A stretch of DNA of 64,000 nt from the NCBI GenBank assembly GCA_933207985.1, contig OW240924.1, forward strand, positions 69,868,742-69,932,741, given 5' to 3'. Shown here one piece after another: positions 12,299 through 23,765 of the stretch. The stretch comes from Pelobates cultripes. Lineage: Eukaryota > Chordata > Amphibia > Anura > Pelobatidae. How positions within the stretch are numbered: position 1 is the first letter of the stretch; every line of letters begins with the position of its first letter. Both the position numbers and the translations under genes were made by a program. The notes under the pieces were generated by a model. That model saw nothing but the letters and a program-made list of their open reading frames with translations. It had not been told where the DNA came from and made no database searches.

Positions 12299-15079
12299 AT
12301 AAAAATGCTGTGCAGTACTTGACAAAAAAACTTAAATAAAGGGTAATGTTTGCAACTAAATTATAGCCTGGCCACGTAATTAGGTAAATATCTCGAAAAG
12401 CCCATTTTTTTTAAAGATGACAAGCCAGTTTTTCAAATAAAAGTGCTTTAATAGAGTGCTTACTATAACAATGCTGATCACCTAACGCCAATGAAAATTA
12501 ATATGCATTCTGAACTAGAGGTCTGTTGATAAAAAAAAAAAAAATCCGCTTGTTACTTAACCACAGAATTAGCTAAATGCCATCGAAAAAAATTTGTTTA
12601 AAAAATGGCAAAACCACAACTTTAATAAGGTAATCACCAGGGCAATGTTACTTGTGAATAAAAAAATCATTTGAATCATGGAAGTGTGTGTGTGTGTGTC
12701 ACTATATGATATATACAATTTTGCAGGGGTATGGTAATCTGACTTGAAAGAAATATATAGGTAGTTTGAGAAGAGTGATGGGAACCCTAGATCTTTTTAT
12801 ACGTTGCACCATGGTAACCTGAAAGTTTCCTAATTTGAACAGGGCACTGCTTGGAGGCTTACAGTATGTCCAAATTTGCCTCTTTTAAAGAAAGGCTATC
12901 ATGTGGACATTTTATTATTTGCCCTCTTCAGATCTGCTTGAACTTCCTTGTTTGTGACATTATGTGTAGGCACCGGGGTATCATAATGATCACTCCGAGT
13001 CTTGTCTATGCAGTGAGATATCTCTGATCCCTCATGTACTCAACACCCTCTTCATGAAATGTTTAATAGTGAAAGTGCACGTAAGTTGTCAGACAAGCCC
13101 AGCTCACTGGGGTGGGAAATAGGGCTTGCCAGGCTAGGGGTAACAATGGTTTCTTGTACATGCAATTTTTCTTTGAATCACAGAATAATTTAAGTGAACT
13201 ATTGGAGCCTTAGGTTAGAAAAGTCGGCAATTAAACTTTTTTTTTTTTTTTTTTTTTGCTGTGTTAAAAACAATAGGAGCTGGTAGCATGGCATTTCCTT
13301 AGACCGTGATGTTCAAATGTGCCTTGGATTTTGAACACACATTTTAGAAAAAGCAGCCAAAATGTAATAAAAAAAAAAAAAAAAAAAGATACCTGCCATT
13401 TGATCCTGTTGCATACCTTGAGCAGCACTGAGCTGCGTGGCAGTAAAAGATTGTAATTAGGGGGTATACAGAGGAGAAAGCTGCAGTGTCTGCTAGCATG
13501 CGATCTTTCAATTGTTCTGCTCGGAATAAAAAGAGCATTCAGGCATGCTGAAGAATAACTGTCAGAAATCTTCAGGCAACCGGTTCTTTGTCAGCCTTTT
13601 AAAGATCTTTCAAGGAATTACATTTAATTAACACAAAAAAAGAGGGAGGAAGAAAGGACCCTCATTTCAGGGAAATATAAAGTGTTATAAAATTTCATAA
13701 TGTTAATACATTAGTAATGTAACCAAAATAGGCAACTGCAGCAGAATGATGATGTTTGACTCGCATGGTACTTATTAGAGAAATATTTGCCTTCCTCTTT
13801 ACGTTTTTATGAAGGGTAACTTAATGTCTTTAATCCTTTGCCTTTTTCTTCCTGTCTGCATTGTGGAGCTTACAAGTCGAGCCCGTGTCATGATATATCA
13901 GGCTTCTCTGCCTGAATGTGCCACATGCACCCGCATGTACTCTTAATACATCAGAGGCACTGCGCAGATTTTAATCTCAGTCTTGTGTTTAAGTTTTCCA
14001 TTTGCTTAGAAAGCACCAAACATATTCCATTGCACTATACACCACCTAAGAATACTACTTAAGAGGATTATTCTGATGTTTGCTTAATCTCCAACATTTC
14101 TAGGGCTCGTGTGAAGAAAATAAAGTCTTACACAGATGAGATGTTATTTTGCCACACAAAGATCAAAGCAGAGGCTTATTACACATGGCAAGACATTAGT
14201 GAACTTGACATTGATTTTGCTCAAATTTCAAGATGCCTAGAGTTTAATCATTAATAAACACTTACCGCTTAACCTGGGAGATGCATTAACCTGGTGGGTC
14301 ATTTAAAGCCATTGACAACCCACTGCATTTTAGTTTAGGATTAGCTTTTTTTGGGGGGGTGGGGGGGGAGGAAGGTAAAAGACAGTTTTTGCTATAATGA
14401 AATGGGTGTTATAAGAACCATGCAAAGCCCTTGTTGGTGTTCACAAGAACCAGCCGGCACAATTCTTATTATTATAAATTTTTTATTATTTATATAGGGC
14501 CAAATATATATCTCCCAGAACCACGGTATTCTCTAACAAAGTTCAGACACACAACAGCTTATTCATTGTATCATATACATTATATGATATTCAAACATTT
14601 GTGTGACCTAGTAAAAGCTGCCACAAAAGTTGTCAGAACTTCATTGGATTTTATTGTGCTTTATTTTGTTTGGCATGGGCTCATCTCCTAACGTTTGAAA
14701 TGGTCTAATTTTGTTACAGTGTTGTTTTAGCAGGGGAGAGAATATCTTATCTTTTTTTTGGGTGATTTTATGACATAATGAAAACCATTGATAGAACTGG
14801 ATAAGTGATTTAGAACAAGAAAAAAATATGGTACTCACCCAAATTATGCACCCCTGGGTGATTTGTTACTGTATTGCTATTACATTGATTGCTTTAAATA
14901 TTCTGGCTTTTGGAACTTTGACATACTGCAAAACAAAGGAGAAGCACTGTCACTCTAAACAAGGGATGCTTTGGAGAAGATGGAATCTTGCCCAATATTA
15001 GAAACTAGATCTTGAATCATTTGCATCATTCTGTTGTTTTATGAACAGGTTTTGGCTTCTTGTCAGCTGAAAGCTCTTT
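12299..15079. other. Non-coding stretch with homopolymers
   Basis: Contains (TG)n near 12684-12699, a poly-T run near 13239-13257, a poly-A run near 13369-13387 and a G-rich run near 14350-14370. The segment 13540-14300 is less repetitive and could include conserved non-coding sequence, but nothing proves it. No gene seen. Confidence 0.4.
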
Positions 15080-15522
15080 TTAAAGGACCACTATAGGCAC
15101 CCAGACCACTTCAGCTTAATGAAGTGGTCTGGGTGACATGTCCAGCTAGGTTTAACCCTTTTTTAATCCAGCCTCTAGTGGCTGTCTCATTGACAGCTGC
15201 TAGAGGCGCTTCCGCACTTCTCACTGTGATTTTCACAGTGAGAAGACGCCAGCGTCCATAGGAAAACATTGTGAATGCTTTCCTATGGACTGGCTGAATG
15301 CGTGCGCGGCTCTTGCCGTGCATGCGCATTCAGCCGGTGACGGAAGACGAGGGAGGAGAGGAGGAGGAGAGCTCCCCGCCCGGAACTGGAGAAAGAGGTA
15401 GGTTTAACCCCTTTCTCCCCTCAGAGCCTGGCGGGAGGGGGACCCTGAGGGTGGGGGCACCCTCAGGGCACTATGTGCCAGGAAAACTAGTATGTTTTCC
15501 TGGCACTATAGTGGTCCTTTAA
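15080..15522. mobile_element. TTAA MITE, TTAAAGGACCACTATAG subfamily (443 bp)
   Basis: TTAA at both ends, with terminal inverted repeats TTAAAGGACCACTATAGGCA and CTATAGTGGTCCTTTAA. The interior includes a second inverted pair (CCAGACCACTTCAGC near its own complement) and a GC-rich core. No coding potential is recognised; the ORFs inside it are incidental. Confidence 0.75.
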
Positions 15523-15676
15523 GTTTAAAATGGCTTGAACAACATTTCCATCTGTTTCGTGGTTTGTGGGGTTCAAAGCTTTTGTTGAATTTTACTTTTT
15601 CTTCCCATTTAGGGTTCTGTCCTATAATCCTGGGTATGTTCCCTTGTGTCCTGCATCTTTCCCCATCTGTTCAAAA

Positions 15677-16190
15677 ATGTGCCATGTTTGCATAGATCCC
15701 CATAGCTTAGCTTTTAAAGTGCCATAGATGTGGAACTCAATAGACTGCTGGTATATCACTGGAACCCTATGCCACATTCAGGGCCAGCGCTACCTGTAAG
15801 GCGGACTAGGCAGCCGCCTAGCGCTCTGCGAGGAGCGCCGCATGCCCCATGCTCAGCCGCCCGAGCGCTCTGGAAAGCGCTCGGTTCCCAGCAGCCCCTC
15901 TATGAGGTGGCCGAGAATGGCTTGTGGAGGGAGCGCTGTCTCCTGTCATGTGCCATGTTTGCATAGATCCCCATAGCTTAGCTTTTAAAGTGCCATAGAT
16001 GTGGAACTCAATAGACTGCTGGTATATCACTGGAACCCTATGCCACATTCAGGGCCAGCGCTACCTGTAAGGCGGACTAGGCAGCCGCCTAGGGCGCCCC
16101 TTGGGAAGGGGCGCCGCCAGGAGCGCCGCCCCCCCCATGCTGCAGCCGCCCGAGCGCTCTGTAGAGAGCCTCAGGCGGCTGCAGCTTTGC
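15677..16190. repeat. Direct duplication of ~271 bp (flank plus hAT 5' end)
   Basis: The sequence beginning ATGTGCCATGTTTGCATAG at 15677 recurs at 15948, an offset of 271 bp. Near-identical sequence runs through the flank, the GCCACATT target site and the first ~40 bp of the hAT-like element. After that the two copies diverge by gaps. The first copy therefore carries a truncated element end at 15779. The duplication must post-date the insertion. Confidence 0.75.
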
Positions 16191-16332
16191 CCGGGCGGTG
16201 CGTCCATGAGGCGCAGCCTGAGAAGAGGCTGACAGGAGGGAAGCGCTCAGTGTTCCCTCCTGTCAGCTCCCTCACTGTAGCGTGGCCGAGCCCTGTATGG
16301 CATGGTCCGACCGGTACAGAGAGCAGCTGTCT

Positions 16333-16403
16333 CCTGTACCCGGCCGGACTAACAGGAAGTGAACACTGAGTGTTCACTTCCTGTTAGTCCGGCCGGGTAC
16401 AGG
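16333..16403. repeat. 71-bp palindrome with perfect 34-bp arms
   Basis: The left arm begins CCTGTACCCGGCCGGACTAA and the right arm ends with its exact complement. Only three bases (TGA) separate the arms at the centre. It lies inside the hAT-like element. An imperfect relative of the same palindrome occurs inside a different hAT-like element at about 60193-60261. Confidence 0.9.
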
Positions 16404-16458
16404 AAACAACAGCTCCCTGTACCCGCGGACTAGACTAGGCTCGGCCACGCTACTACAT

Positions 16459-17290
16459 AGGTAGGGAGGAGGAGAGAAGAAAGAAACAGAGAGGGAGGGA
16501 GGGGGGAGAAGAAACAGAGAGGGAGGGAGGGGGGAGAAGAAACAGGGAGGGAGGTGGGGAGAAGAAAGAAACAGAGAGGGAGGAGGGGGGGAGAAGAAAG
16601 AAACAGAGAGGAGGGGGAGAAGGAAACAGAGAGGGAGGGGGGGGAGAAGGAAACAGAGAGAGGGGAGGGGGGGAGAAGGAAACAGGAGGGAGGGGGGGAG
16701 AAGAAAGAAACAGAGGTGGAGGAGGGGGGGAAGAAACAAACAGAGAGGGAGAGGGGTGAGAAGGAAACAGGGAGGGGAGGGGGGGAGAAGAAAGAAACAG
16801 AGAGGAGGTAGAAGAAACTGAGGAGGGGAGAAGAAAAGAAACAGGAGGAGGGGGGAGAAGAAAGAAACAGGGGAGGGGAGGGGGGAGAAAGAAACAGGAG
16901 GGAGGGGGGAGAAAGAAACAGGAGGGAGGCAGGGGGGAGAAGGAAACAGGGAGGGAGGGGGGATAAGGACAGGTAGGGAGGGAGGGGGAGAAGGAAACAG
17001 GGAAGGAGGGGGAAGAAAGAAACAGGGAGGGGAGGGGGGAAGAAATAAACTGACGGGAGGGGGGAGAAAGAAACTAACAGGGAGGTGGGGGGAAAGAAAC
17101 TAACAGGGAGGTGGGGGAAAGAAACTAACAGGGGGGAACTAACAGGGAGGGGGGAGACATTGACAGGGAGGGGAATTGACGGGGAGAGAGAAATTGACAG
17201 GGAGGGGGGAGTGACAGGGGAGGGAGGGGGAATGAGAGTAACAAGGGAGGGGGGGAGAAGAGAGTGACAAGGGAGGGGGGAGAGATTGAC
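16459..17290 (+). repeat. Polypurine minisatellite (~830 bp)
   Basis: The plus strand is almost purely G and A, built from irregular units such as GGGGGAGAAGAAAGAAACAG with GGGAGG runs. Unit length varies. Numerous G-runs could form G-quadruplexes, and the strand bias could support triplex DNA. The long minus-strand frame over this interval is rich in Ser, Pro, Leu and Phe only because of the pyrimidine composition. Confidence 0.9.
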
Positions 17291-17600
17291 ATCCATCACA
17301 CACACACACAATCACACACAATGCACCCCTTACACACAAAGACAATGAACCCCTTGCACACAGAAAAACACACAATGCATTACACACACACACGCAATGC
17401 AACCCTTACACACACAATGCATTCCTTACACACACTCAATGCACCCCTTACAGACACTCAATGCACCCCTTACAGACTCACACACTTCATCCCTTACATA
17501 CACAGAAACACACCTTGCAGCCCTTACACATACAAACACAGATTCACACAATGCATTCCTTACACACAAATCAGGACATCCCCTACACACTACACCCCCT
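17291..17600 (+). repeat. CA-rich minisatellite
   Basis: Tandem variants of a CACACAATGCACCCCTTACA-like unit, with spacing of roughly 25-35 bp. It directly follows the polypurine block inside the same hAT-like element. Open frames here are by-products. Confidence 0.85.
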
Positions 17601-18114
17601 GTGAACAAACTCATTGGTGGAACATGAAGGTGGACCCTGGGACCCAGACCTTGAGCTGTGTAAAGGGCCCCCAAAAAATGGAGCTGCTTCTCGTTCTCCC
17701 AGAACATTGATTTTTGTGACCACAATTACAAACCGCCTCCAGAGATCCTGTTATACACCAGACCAGTGGAGCCAGACTGCAGCTAGAGCCCATCATCATC
17801 CTCATCTGCTTGTAAGTAGGTAATCTAGTATATTATTTGTGGCACTAATCTCTAATTTACCTCACATCAAATAAACACTATAGTCCCCAGAACCACTGCA
17901 GCTTAATGTAGTGGTCCTGGTGTCTATAGCCTGTCCCTGCAGGCCTTTTAATGTAAACACAGCGCCACTGCAGCACTAGCGTTAGTTAACATGGCAGGTC
18001 ATATGGGTGGGGCATTGTGATGTCACGGGGGGGGGAGCGGCAAACTTTACTTTTGCCTAGGGCGGCAAAAATCCTTGCACCGGCCCTGGCCACATTGCAT
18101 TACTAAACACAAGA

Positions 18115-18596
18115 TTAAAGGGATATGCTAAGCATCAAATCAGCTTTAGCTGAATGGAGTGGTTTTGGTGTATAGATCATGCCCCTGCTGTCTCACGTTT
18201 GCTCAGTTCTCTGCCATTAAGGAGTTTGATCACTTTGTTTATGTAGCCCTAGCCTCACCTCCCCTGGCTGTCACGCTCACAACCTCTCTATACACTTCCT
18301 GAAAAAAGTCTACATTTTTAAGCTTACCTTATGGCATAGTACGTTAAATTTAGAAATTCTCATCTTCTGCTCTGTTAATAGCCTGCTAAAACCTCCAAGA
18401 GCCATCTGTGTGTGATTACATTTCAGTTAACAGAGCAGAAGATCATAACTTCTGAAGTACACACACTGTGCTGTAAGACCTGAATGAAAATGAAAAAAAC
18501 ATTCTTCTTTCATGGAGGCTATATGAGTCATAATCAGGGGTGGCTAGGGATATGCATAAATAGAATCAAAAGTGATTTAACTGCTTTACATACCTC
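18115..18596. mobile_element. 5' part of TTAA MITE
   Basis: Opens with TTAAAGGGATATGCTAAGCA and continues with TTTTGGTGTATAGATCATGC, as in the elements at 868 and 28140. It breaks off near 18596 at a junction with another repeat and has no right terminus. Confidence 0.65.
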
Positions 18597-20327
18597 CCAA
18601 CTATTGGGAGTGGATAATGGGGACAGGTTTAGCAGGGCCCTCACTGAGTGACACCATGGATACAATGTACATCACTAGCGACACCCATAATGGGCAGGCC
18701 ATCCCAAAAGAATGGCAGGCCCATTACATGTATTCCTAATACTATAGTTCTGGAGAACCCATTTAGATACACACCGGTCTTGCTGCTGCTGGTCCCTCCT
18801 TTATGGCTGAGGTCATCAGTTTTGATGACCTCAGCCAATCCAATGCTTCCCCTAAGGAAAGTATTGGGAGGCTATTGCGCATGTGCGGCAAAACACCCAA
18901 TCAGCATCTCTTCACAGAGATGTGGAATAAATGCATCTCTGTGATTAGCTTTTAGTGTCTCCATGCAGAGTGCGGAGACGCTAAACATGGGTGCTGCACA
19001 TTATGCAGCACTGACCCAGGAAGCACCTTTAGTGGCCGTCTGAGTGACTGCCACTAGAGGTGTTACTAGACAGCAATGTAAACACTGAATTTTCTCTAAA
19101 AAGGCATCCCTGTGGGTCTGTTTCTATTACAAAGTGTCCAGTGCCTGTTTTCTGACCCAACTTTAAAATAACAGCCCTCTTAAACTTTTTCACTGACATT
19201 CCGAATCCCATGGAACAGTTTGGACCCAGGGCTGTGATTTTGAAATGATTGATGAAATGATTGATTTTGTTATGGGTTTTCATACTTTTAGTAAAGTACC
19301 TTCTAAATATGTTTCAAATTAACCCAAAGTATAAAAGAAGCCAGTTAACGGGTTTACTGAGAAATCTTTGATTTCTATTCTAATATATACACTTCTCCTT
19401 TGAAACAATAATAGTTGATAGAGAAGCAGGAATATTTTGTAGCTCTGCTGACATTTACCCTAGGTATTGCTTATTTTTGGTCTCTTTCTGCATTTTACAC
19501 TTCATACGTTGCCTCTCCACATATCCCTGTTGTGCAAGATATTTGGGTTTATTTTTATGGGAATTAATCAATATTTGTCAGCCTGTATTACAAATGTTAC
19601 CTTCAAACACAAAATAGATTTTTATTTTCATTGCAGTCTACATTTAACGCTTGCCAGCAATGCTTGTCAATTAGATTGTTACTGGGGAAGAAGTTTAAAC
19701 AATGTACATTAACCAATACATGTCCTTTGAGCTGTCCTATATCTATATATCATTTTATTTTTTATTTTCTCTCCAGTGTATGATGTGCAGTGAGCGTGCC
19801 TTTTACTCCCCTTTGTTTTGTATTTCCATTCTGCTCAATATTTTTACATTTGGCTGATGAGCATTAGAAGCTGGGTTTGCGTTTGGAGAGAGCTGCATTA
19901 TGCAAGAAACGAGAGTACATTAGTCCCAAGCATAAAGCATCCAGCTCTGCCTGTCACCGTTTCAATTAGATGAAACAAGGCTGAACACTAATGAAACCTG
20001 ACTCTCTCATTAACATTCTGATAGGTACGGGATACATGTCTGAAGGTGAAATCTAGTGTGGGGAAGCAATATTTGTTGTTTTTTCTACACCGACATATAA
20101 ACCCATGCAGTCCTGTAACATCAACCCTGCAGTGTTCAGTTTCAAATGGAAGAATTCCTTGTATGAGATATAATTCTTCCAAGCATTCTTTATCGTTTTT
20201 TTCTTTCTTTTCATGACTGTTTTTGTTTTGTTTTTTATTCTTCTTTGGGATTTTAGAAATGTGAATACACTGAATTTTCTATTTTTATGTGTGCACCGTT
20301 TTTGATTTACCCAACTAGCCTATAGAT
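18597..20327. other. Non-coding: repeat remnant, then quiet sequence
   Basis: 18600-19110 reads like the interior of a diverged TTAA MITE: an inverted GAGGTCATCAGTTTTGATGACCTC, then 'CAGCATCTCTTCACAGAGAT', then 'GTGGCCGTCTGAGTGACTGCC'. The same phrases recur near 59320-59570. From about 19300 the sequence is non-repetitive and AT-rich. No gene found. Confidence 0.45.
19850..20015. other. Candidate conserved non-coding block
   Basis: A mixed-composition block without repeat features, containing motifs such as CATTATGCAAG, GTTTCAATTAGATGA and CTCATTAAC. These resemble homeodomain/POU-type sites. This is a hunch from composition only; there is no alignment behind it. Confidence 0.2.
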
Positions 20328-20466
20328 CAGGGGTACCCTAAAGGTAGATCCCCAGATATTGTTGGACTACAACACCCATGATGCTTTGCTTGCCGTTAGA
20401 ATGAGAAAGCATCATGGAGGATGTAGTTTGAGAACATCTGGAGATTTACCTTTTGGGCACCCCTGC
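20328..20466. mobile_element. 139-bp palindromic hAT-like MITE
   Basis: Ends are CAGGGGTACCCTAAAGGTAG and, inverted, CAGGGGTGCCCAAAAGGTAA. Pairing continues about 60 bp in, to ATGATGCTTT. The flanking 8-mers CTATAGAT (20320-20327) and CAATAGAT (20467-20474) match at 7 of 8 positions, consistent with a hAT target duplication. A related degraded copy is at 26158-26256. Confidence 0.75.
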
Positions 20467-21492
20467 AATAGATTATCAATTTTAGAACTTGAAACCTGTT
20501 GTATGTTCTAAAATGAAGTATTGTTGTTAACACACACCTGTTATGTTGCAAAAAAATTATGTTTGTTGAAATTCTATTACATTTTTTCTTTAAATATACC
20601 TTCTAACTTGGTGGAGTTTCCAATAAGTCACTGTTATTTTGCTACCCTTAACTCCCCTTAAAAATGTATTTCTTCATAAGGGCTTGGTCAGAAATATGAA
20701 AAATCTGCCCCTGTCTTTCGGAACCACCAGAAAGAATTAATGGGATCTAGTGGTTTCAGTATGAGTTAATAGTAATGGGATTTTAAATCCTGTGTTTTCA
20801 CCATAGCCCTACATTCTTATGTCGTTCACATGTTGTAATAGCAAACAATACCCTGCATGTATATCATGTAGACATTACAGATCTTGTCAAACACAAAAAC
20901 TTTTGCCAGGTGTCCTTTTTATGAAATAGTAACTTTAGGATTATGTAAGTTACTTTTAGTGATTATCATGGTTTTAATAAAATCCATTTTTCTTTATTGG
21001 AACTTTCTGCTAAAACTTAGCATTTTTCTGATAGTTTATATGTTTAACAATTATATCCTATTTATTTGTTAGCAAAAGTCATTGCATAATGTCATATAGA
21101 ACTATAGAACCCATATATTTTCATGCATATTATGTCTTTTTTTTTCTTCTCTCTCTCTCTCTCTTTTTTTTTTTAAATAGATCTTGACTTACTGGGCTTT
21201 AAAAGTCAATAACACAATTATCCTACATCTCCATTCTGTCACAGCTCTTCAACTTAATGAGCTGTTAATTAAATATCATTGTTTAAATAAAAGCTATCAG
21301 AGATGTACATGGAAACCCACAACCAAAACAGCAGAAAGCAAACCAGAGGGTTATTTATTTTTTTCTTTCTTTTCCAAAAGGGAAAGGTTATACTTTATTT
21401 ACTGTTAATGAAGCCTCCTGTCTCCCTGGTGGATTCAGGAAAACACTCGTAAGGGTTTTTCAATAACATCAATTTTTGTTTTCCTCTTTTGT
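20467..21492. other. Non-coding stretch
   Basis: Contains a strong polypyrimidine run at about 21138-21174 followed by AAATAG, which looks like a splice acceptor. The sequence after it (to about 21400) shows no recognisable exon. AT-rich elsewhere. Confidence 0.4.
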
Positions 21493-21569
21493 TTTTGCCT
21501 CCAAATGACTCCAATTATTTCAAGGCACTTTAAGTGCCTTGAAATAATTTGAGTCATTTGGAGGCAAAA
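21493..21569. repeat. 77-bp inverted repeat with 38-bp arms
   Basis: Arms 21493-21530 and 21532-21569 are complementary with a single mismatch (CTCCAATTAT against ATAATTTGAG) around a one-base centre at 21531. The arms include TTTTGCCTCCAAATGACTCC. There are no TTAA, TA or 8-bp flanking duplications that I can see, so it does not look like one of the MITE families nearby. Confidence 0.9.
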
Positions 21570-22969
21570 TGTTTGAGAATATTCAAAATTACTAAAGTTA
21601 TTGAGTAAAATGTAAATTTTTTAGGAATTCCAATTCCATTTCAAATTTAGACCATAAGCACTAAAGCCCACTGTAGTAGTTATGGAGCCAGGAACGGCTT
21701 TATAAGAGCCAAACTTTGTTATCCTTTTGGCCATTCTTCACAGCTATCACTAAAACTTAAGTACCCCTTTCGCTTTAGAAAGATCAGTTTTGTCCAGCTT
21801 TGGACAGCATTCAGTGACTGAAGAGACAGACTGGTTGGTATCACTAATGTTGAAAGAACTTATACTTTAGTGATATTTGTGAGAGAGTCAGGGTGCCTGA
21901 TACATCTCAATAATTGTCAATCCAGTAAAAAATGGTTGAACATTGGAATAGTGTCAGTCAACTCGTGGTACTATGACTATAGTCCTTGCTCATGGTTATG
22001 GCACCTAGAGGGCCACTCCAAAATGTTCAAAAGAGTGCTTTTGGATTTGGTGGCATTGCCCCTTGTATATTTTTACTGTGTAGGAGGTAAAGTGAGGGTT
22101 AATAAAATGAACAGGGAGACTTATAGCAAACAACAATTAATTCCCTGGTTTGGGTCTACATAAAGTCAAGTGTTCAATGGTCTCTCTCTACCCGTGGGGA
22201 ATCCAGTCATCTCAAGTTTGGTGCACTTCTTGTTTACCAGGGATCTTCCTACCATGACGCGAGTGAATTCAAGTATTTGGCGCTTGTGAATGATGTGTCC
22301 TAATCAGCCTTCTTTAGAAGAGGATGCTCCTTAGTCTTTCTCTGAAATAAAATAAAAATTGATCTTAATTCTTTTTTTGAACAGGAAGATATAGCTATAG
22401 ATGAACATGCACCTTTGTCTCACAAAGAACTTAAAGGGAATGTTCTAAAAGTATAGAAATATGAAAGGAAGGTGATATTTAGTAAAGCCCACAAAAGATT
22501 TATTGGTATAATTATTGTTTATTTACGATATCACTATCTTGCCTATGTGTCATTTTAAGTGGACATTGAAGTTCTTGTAAAGCTACATAACTGCGTGTAC
22601 ACTAACCCTGTACTTGTATTTTTCCATACTTACATGGATCCCTAATGGGACTATGACAGAAATGTGTGGTGGTCCTTACAGAGGATCAGCATTTAACCTG
22701 ACAGAAGTCCTTAATTGTGTTAGTACCTTGCAGAGTTCTGATGCGACCAAGTGCATTCTTTTTTTACCTGATCAATCAAATAACTAAGAAAATGATGGAC
22801 TGCCTTTTTTACACTTCTAGTTAGTTGCTATTTTCATGGTGTAATCATTTGCTTACTCTTGTCGTCTTTTAAATTAGATATGATGTTATAATTTCATCTT
22901 ACCATTATTGTCTATGTGCTTCCAATTTTCATTAACTATTGAGAGCCAACCAGAAATGCATTTACTGTA
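21570..22969. other. Non-coding stretch
   Basis: AT-rich sequence without bounded repeats or a recognisable gene. The ORF at 21870-22163 has no family motif I can name. Confidence 0.4.
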
Positions 22970-23454
22970 TTACACTATATACCTTACAGCACCAAATGTT
23001 TGTGGACACTTGCTCTCCTAGCAAATTATAAAAAAAAATTAAAATCATGATTTCTTATATGGAATTTTTACCCCTCTACAAGAAAGCCTTTCCAACATCT
23101 TTGGCGATTTACTTCAATTTGTCTTCAATATGAGGTTGGCCATCAATGTTGGATAATTCCAACTGCATTCAGTATGTTGGTGAGGTTGGCCATCAATGTT
23201 GGGTGACTCGGTCTGGCTTGCAGTTCACATTTCTTTTCTTTCCAAAGGTGTTTAATGGGATTGAGGTCAGAAATCTTCACAGGCCTGAGTATGTTCTTCT
23301 TTTTCACCAATCTTTATCTGTTGGTTCTGCATGGTTTTGATTGGTACATTGATGAAGACCTTTTTCAAACATAAAATTAGAAGAATAGCATAAATATGTA
23401 ACATTAATTATATCCTTTCACTGGAGCAAAGCCTAGCACAAACCATGAAAATCA
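22970..23454. mobile_element. Tc1/mariner-derived remnant
   Basis: Begins near CACTATATACCTTACAGCAC followed by AAATGTTTGTGGACAC. This is the pattern of the widespread Tc1/mariner terminal sequence (CACTATATGG...AAAGTATTTGGACAC). The interior phrases 'AAAGGTGTTTAATGGGATTG' and 'GAGGTCAGAAATCTTCACAG' match known internal sequence of the same non-autonomous family. The right half is missing or diverged, and a hAT-like MITE is inserted next to it at 23463. A 'GAGGTTGGCCATCAATGTTG' phrase is duplicated at 23132 and 23182. Confidence 0.6.
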
Positions 23455-23462
23455 GCGCTAAC

Positions 23463-23765
23463 CAGGCCCAGACTGGCCATCGGGCACACCGGGCAAATGC
23501 ACAACACACTTTAACAGCCCTGTCACACTTTTGGTCTCTGATTTCCCACTATTGAGGACACCAGAGACAAGTCACTAGCAAACACAGCGCATGCTTACAT
23601 TGCATAACTGCTCCCCACCCTTCCAAAATAAAACGAGGAGGGGGCAGGGGGACATGCTTGTCAATGGTTATAACATAACAAGCCCCCTTTCTGACTCCAC
23701 CCCTCCTAGTGGGCTGCTCTGCTTTTAATTGCCCAAACTGAATTTTTGTCCCAATCCGGCTCTGG
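23463..23765. mobile_element. hAT-like MITE (303 bp)
   Basis: Starts CAGGCCCAGACTGGCCATCG and ends CCCAATCCGGCTCTG, giving imperfect inverted termini. The flanking 8-mers GCGCTAAC (23455-23462) and GTGCCAAC (23766-23773) match at 6 of 8 positions, consistent with an aged hAT target duplication. No coding capacity. Confidence 0.65.

Larger units (their letters stand above)
16050..18088. mobile_element. hAT-like non-autonomous element (~2.04 kb)
   Basis: Starts CAGGGCCAGCGCTACCTG and ends GCACCGGCCCTG, so the termini are inverted repeats of the CAGGGCCRGYGC type. It is flanked by a perfect 8-bp target duplication, GCCACATT, at 16042-16049 and 18089-18096, which is characteristic of hAT transposons. 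There is no transposase. The interior holds a 71-bp palindrome, a polypurine minisatellite, a CA-rich minisatellite and, near 17873-17945, a stretch resembling TTAA-MITE sequence ('ACTATAGTCCCCAGAACCAC'). The termini resemble the common frog/fish 'GCCTAGGGCGGC...CCGGCCCTG' repeats. Confidence 0.8.

Noticed and set aside
13239..13387. Paired poly-T and poly-A runs ~110 bp apart, as if bounding a retroposed unit
   Set aside because: No target duplication or known element is seen between them; independent homopolymers are the simpler explanation.
16430..17311. 293-residue minus-strand open frame rich in Ser, Pro, Leu and Phe
   Set aside because: It is the pyrimidine strand of a polypurine minisatellite inside a transposon. 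Lack of stops follows from composition, and there is no domain or conserved start.
21138..21410. Exon after a strong polypyrimidine-AG tract
   Set aside because: The open frame after it has no recognisable protein similarity and no clear donor site. Pyrimidine tracts are common in this AT/T-rich DNA.
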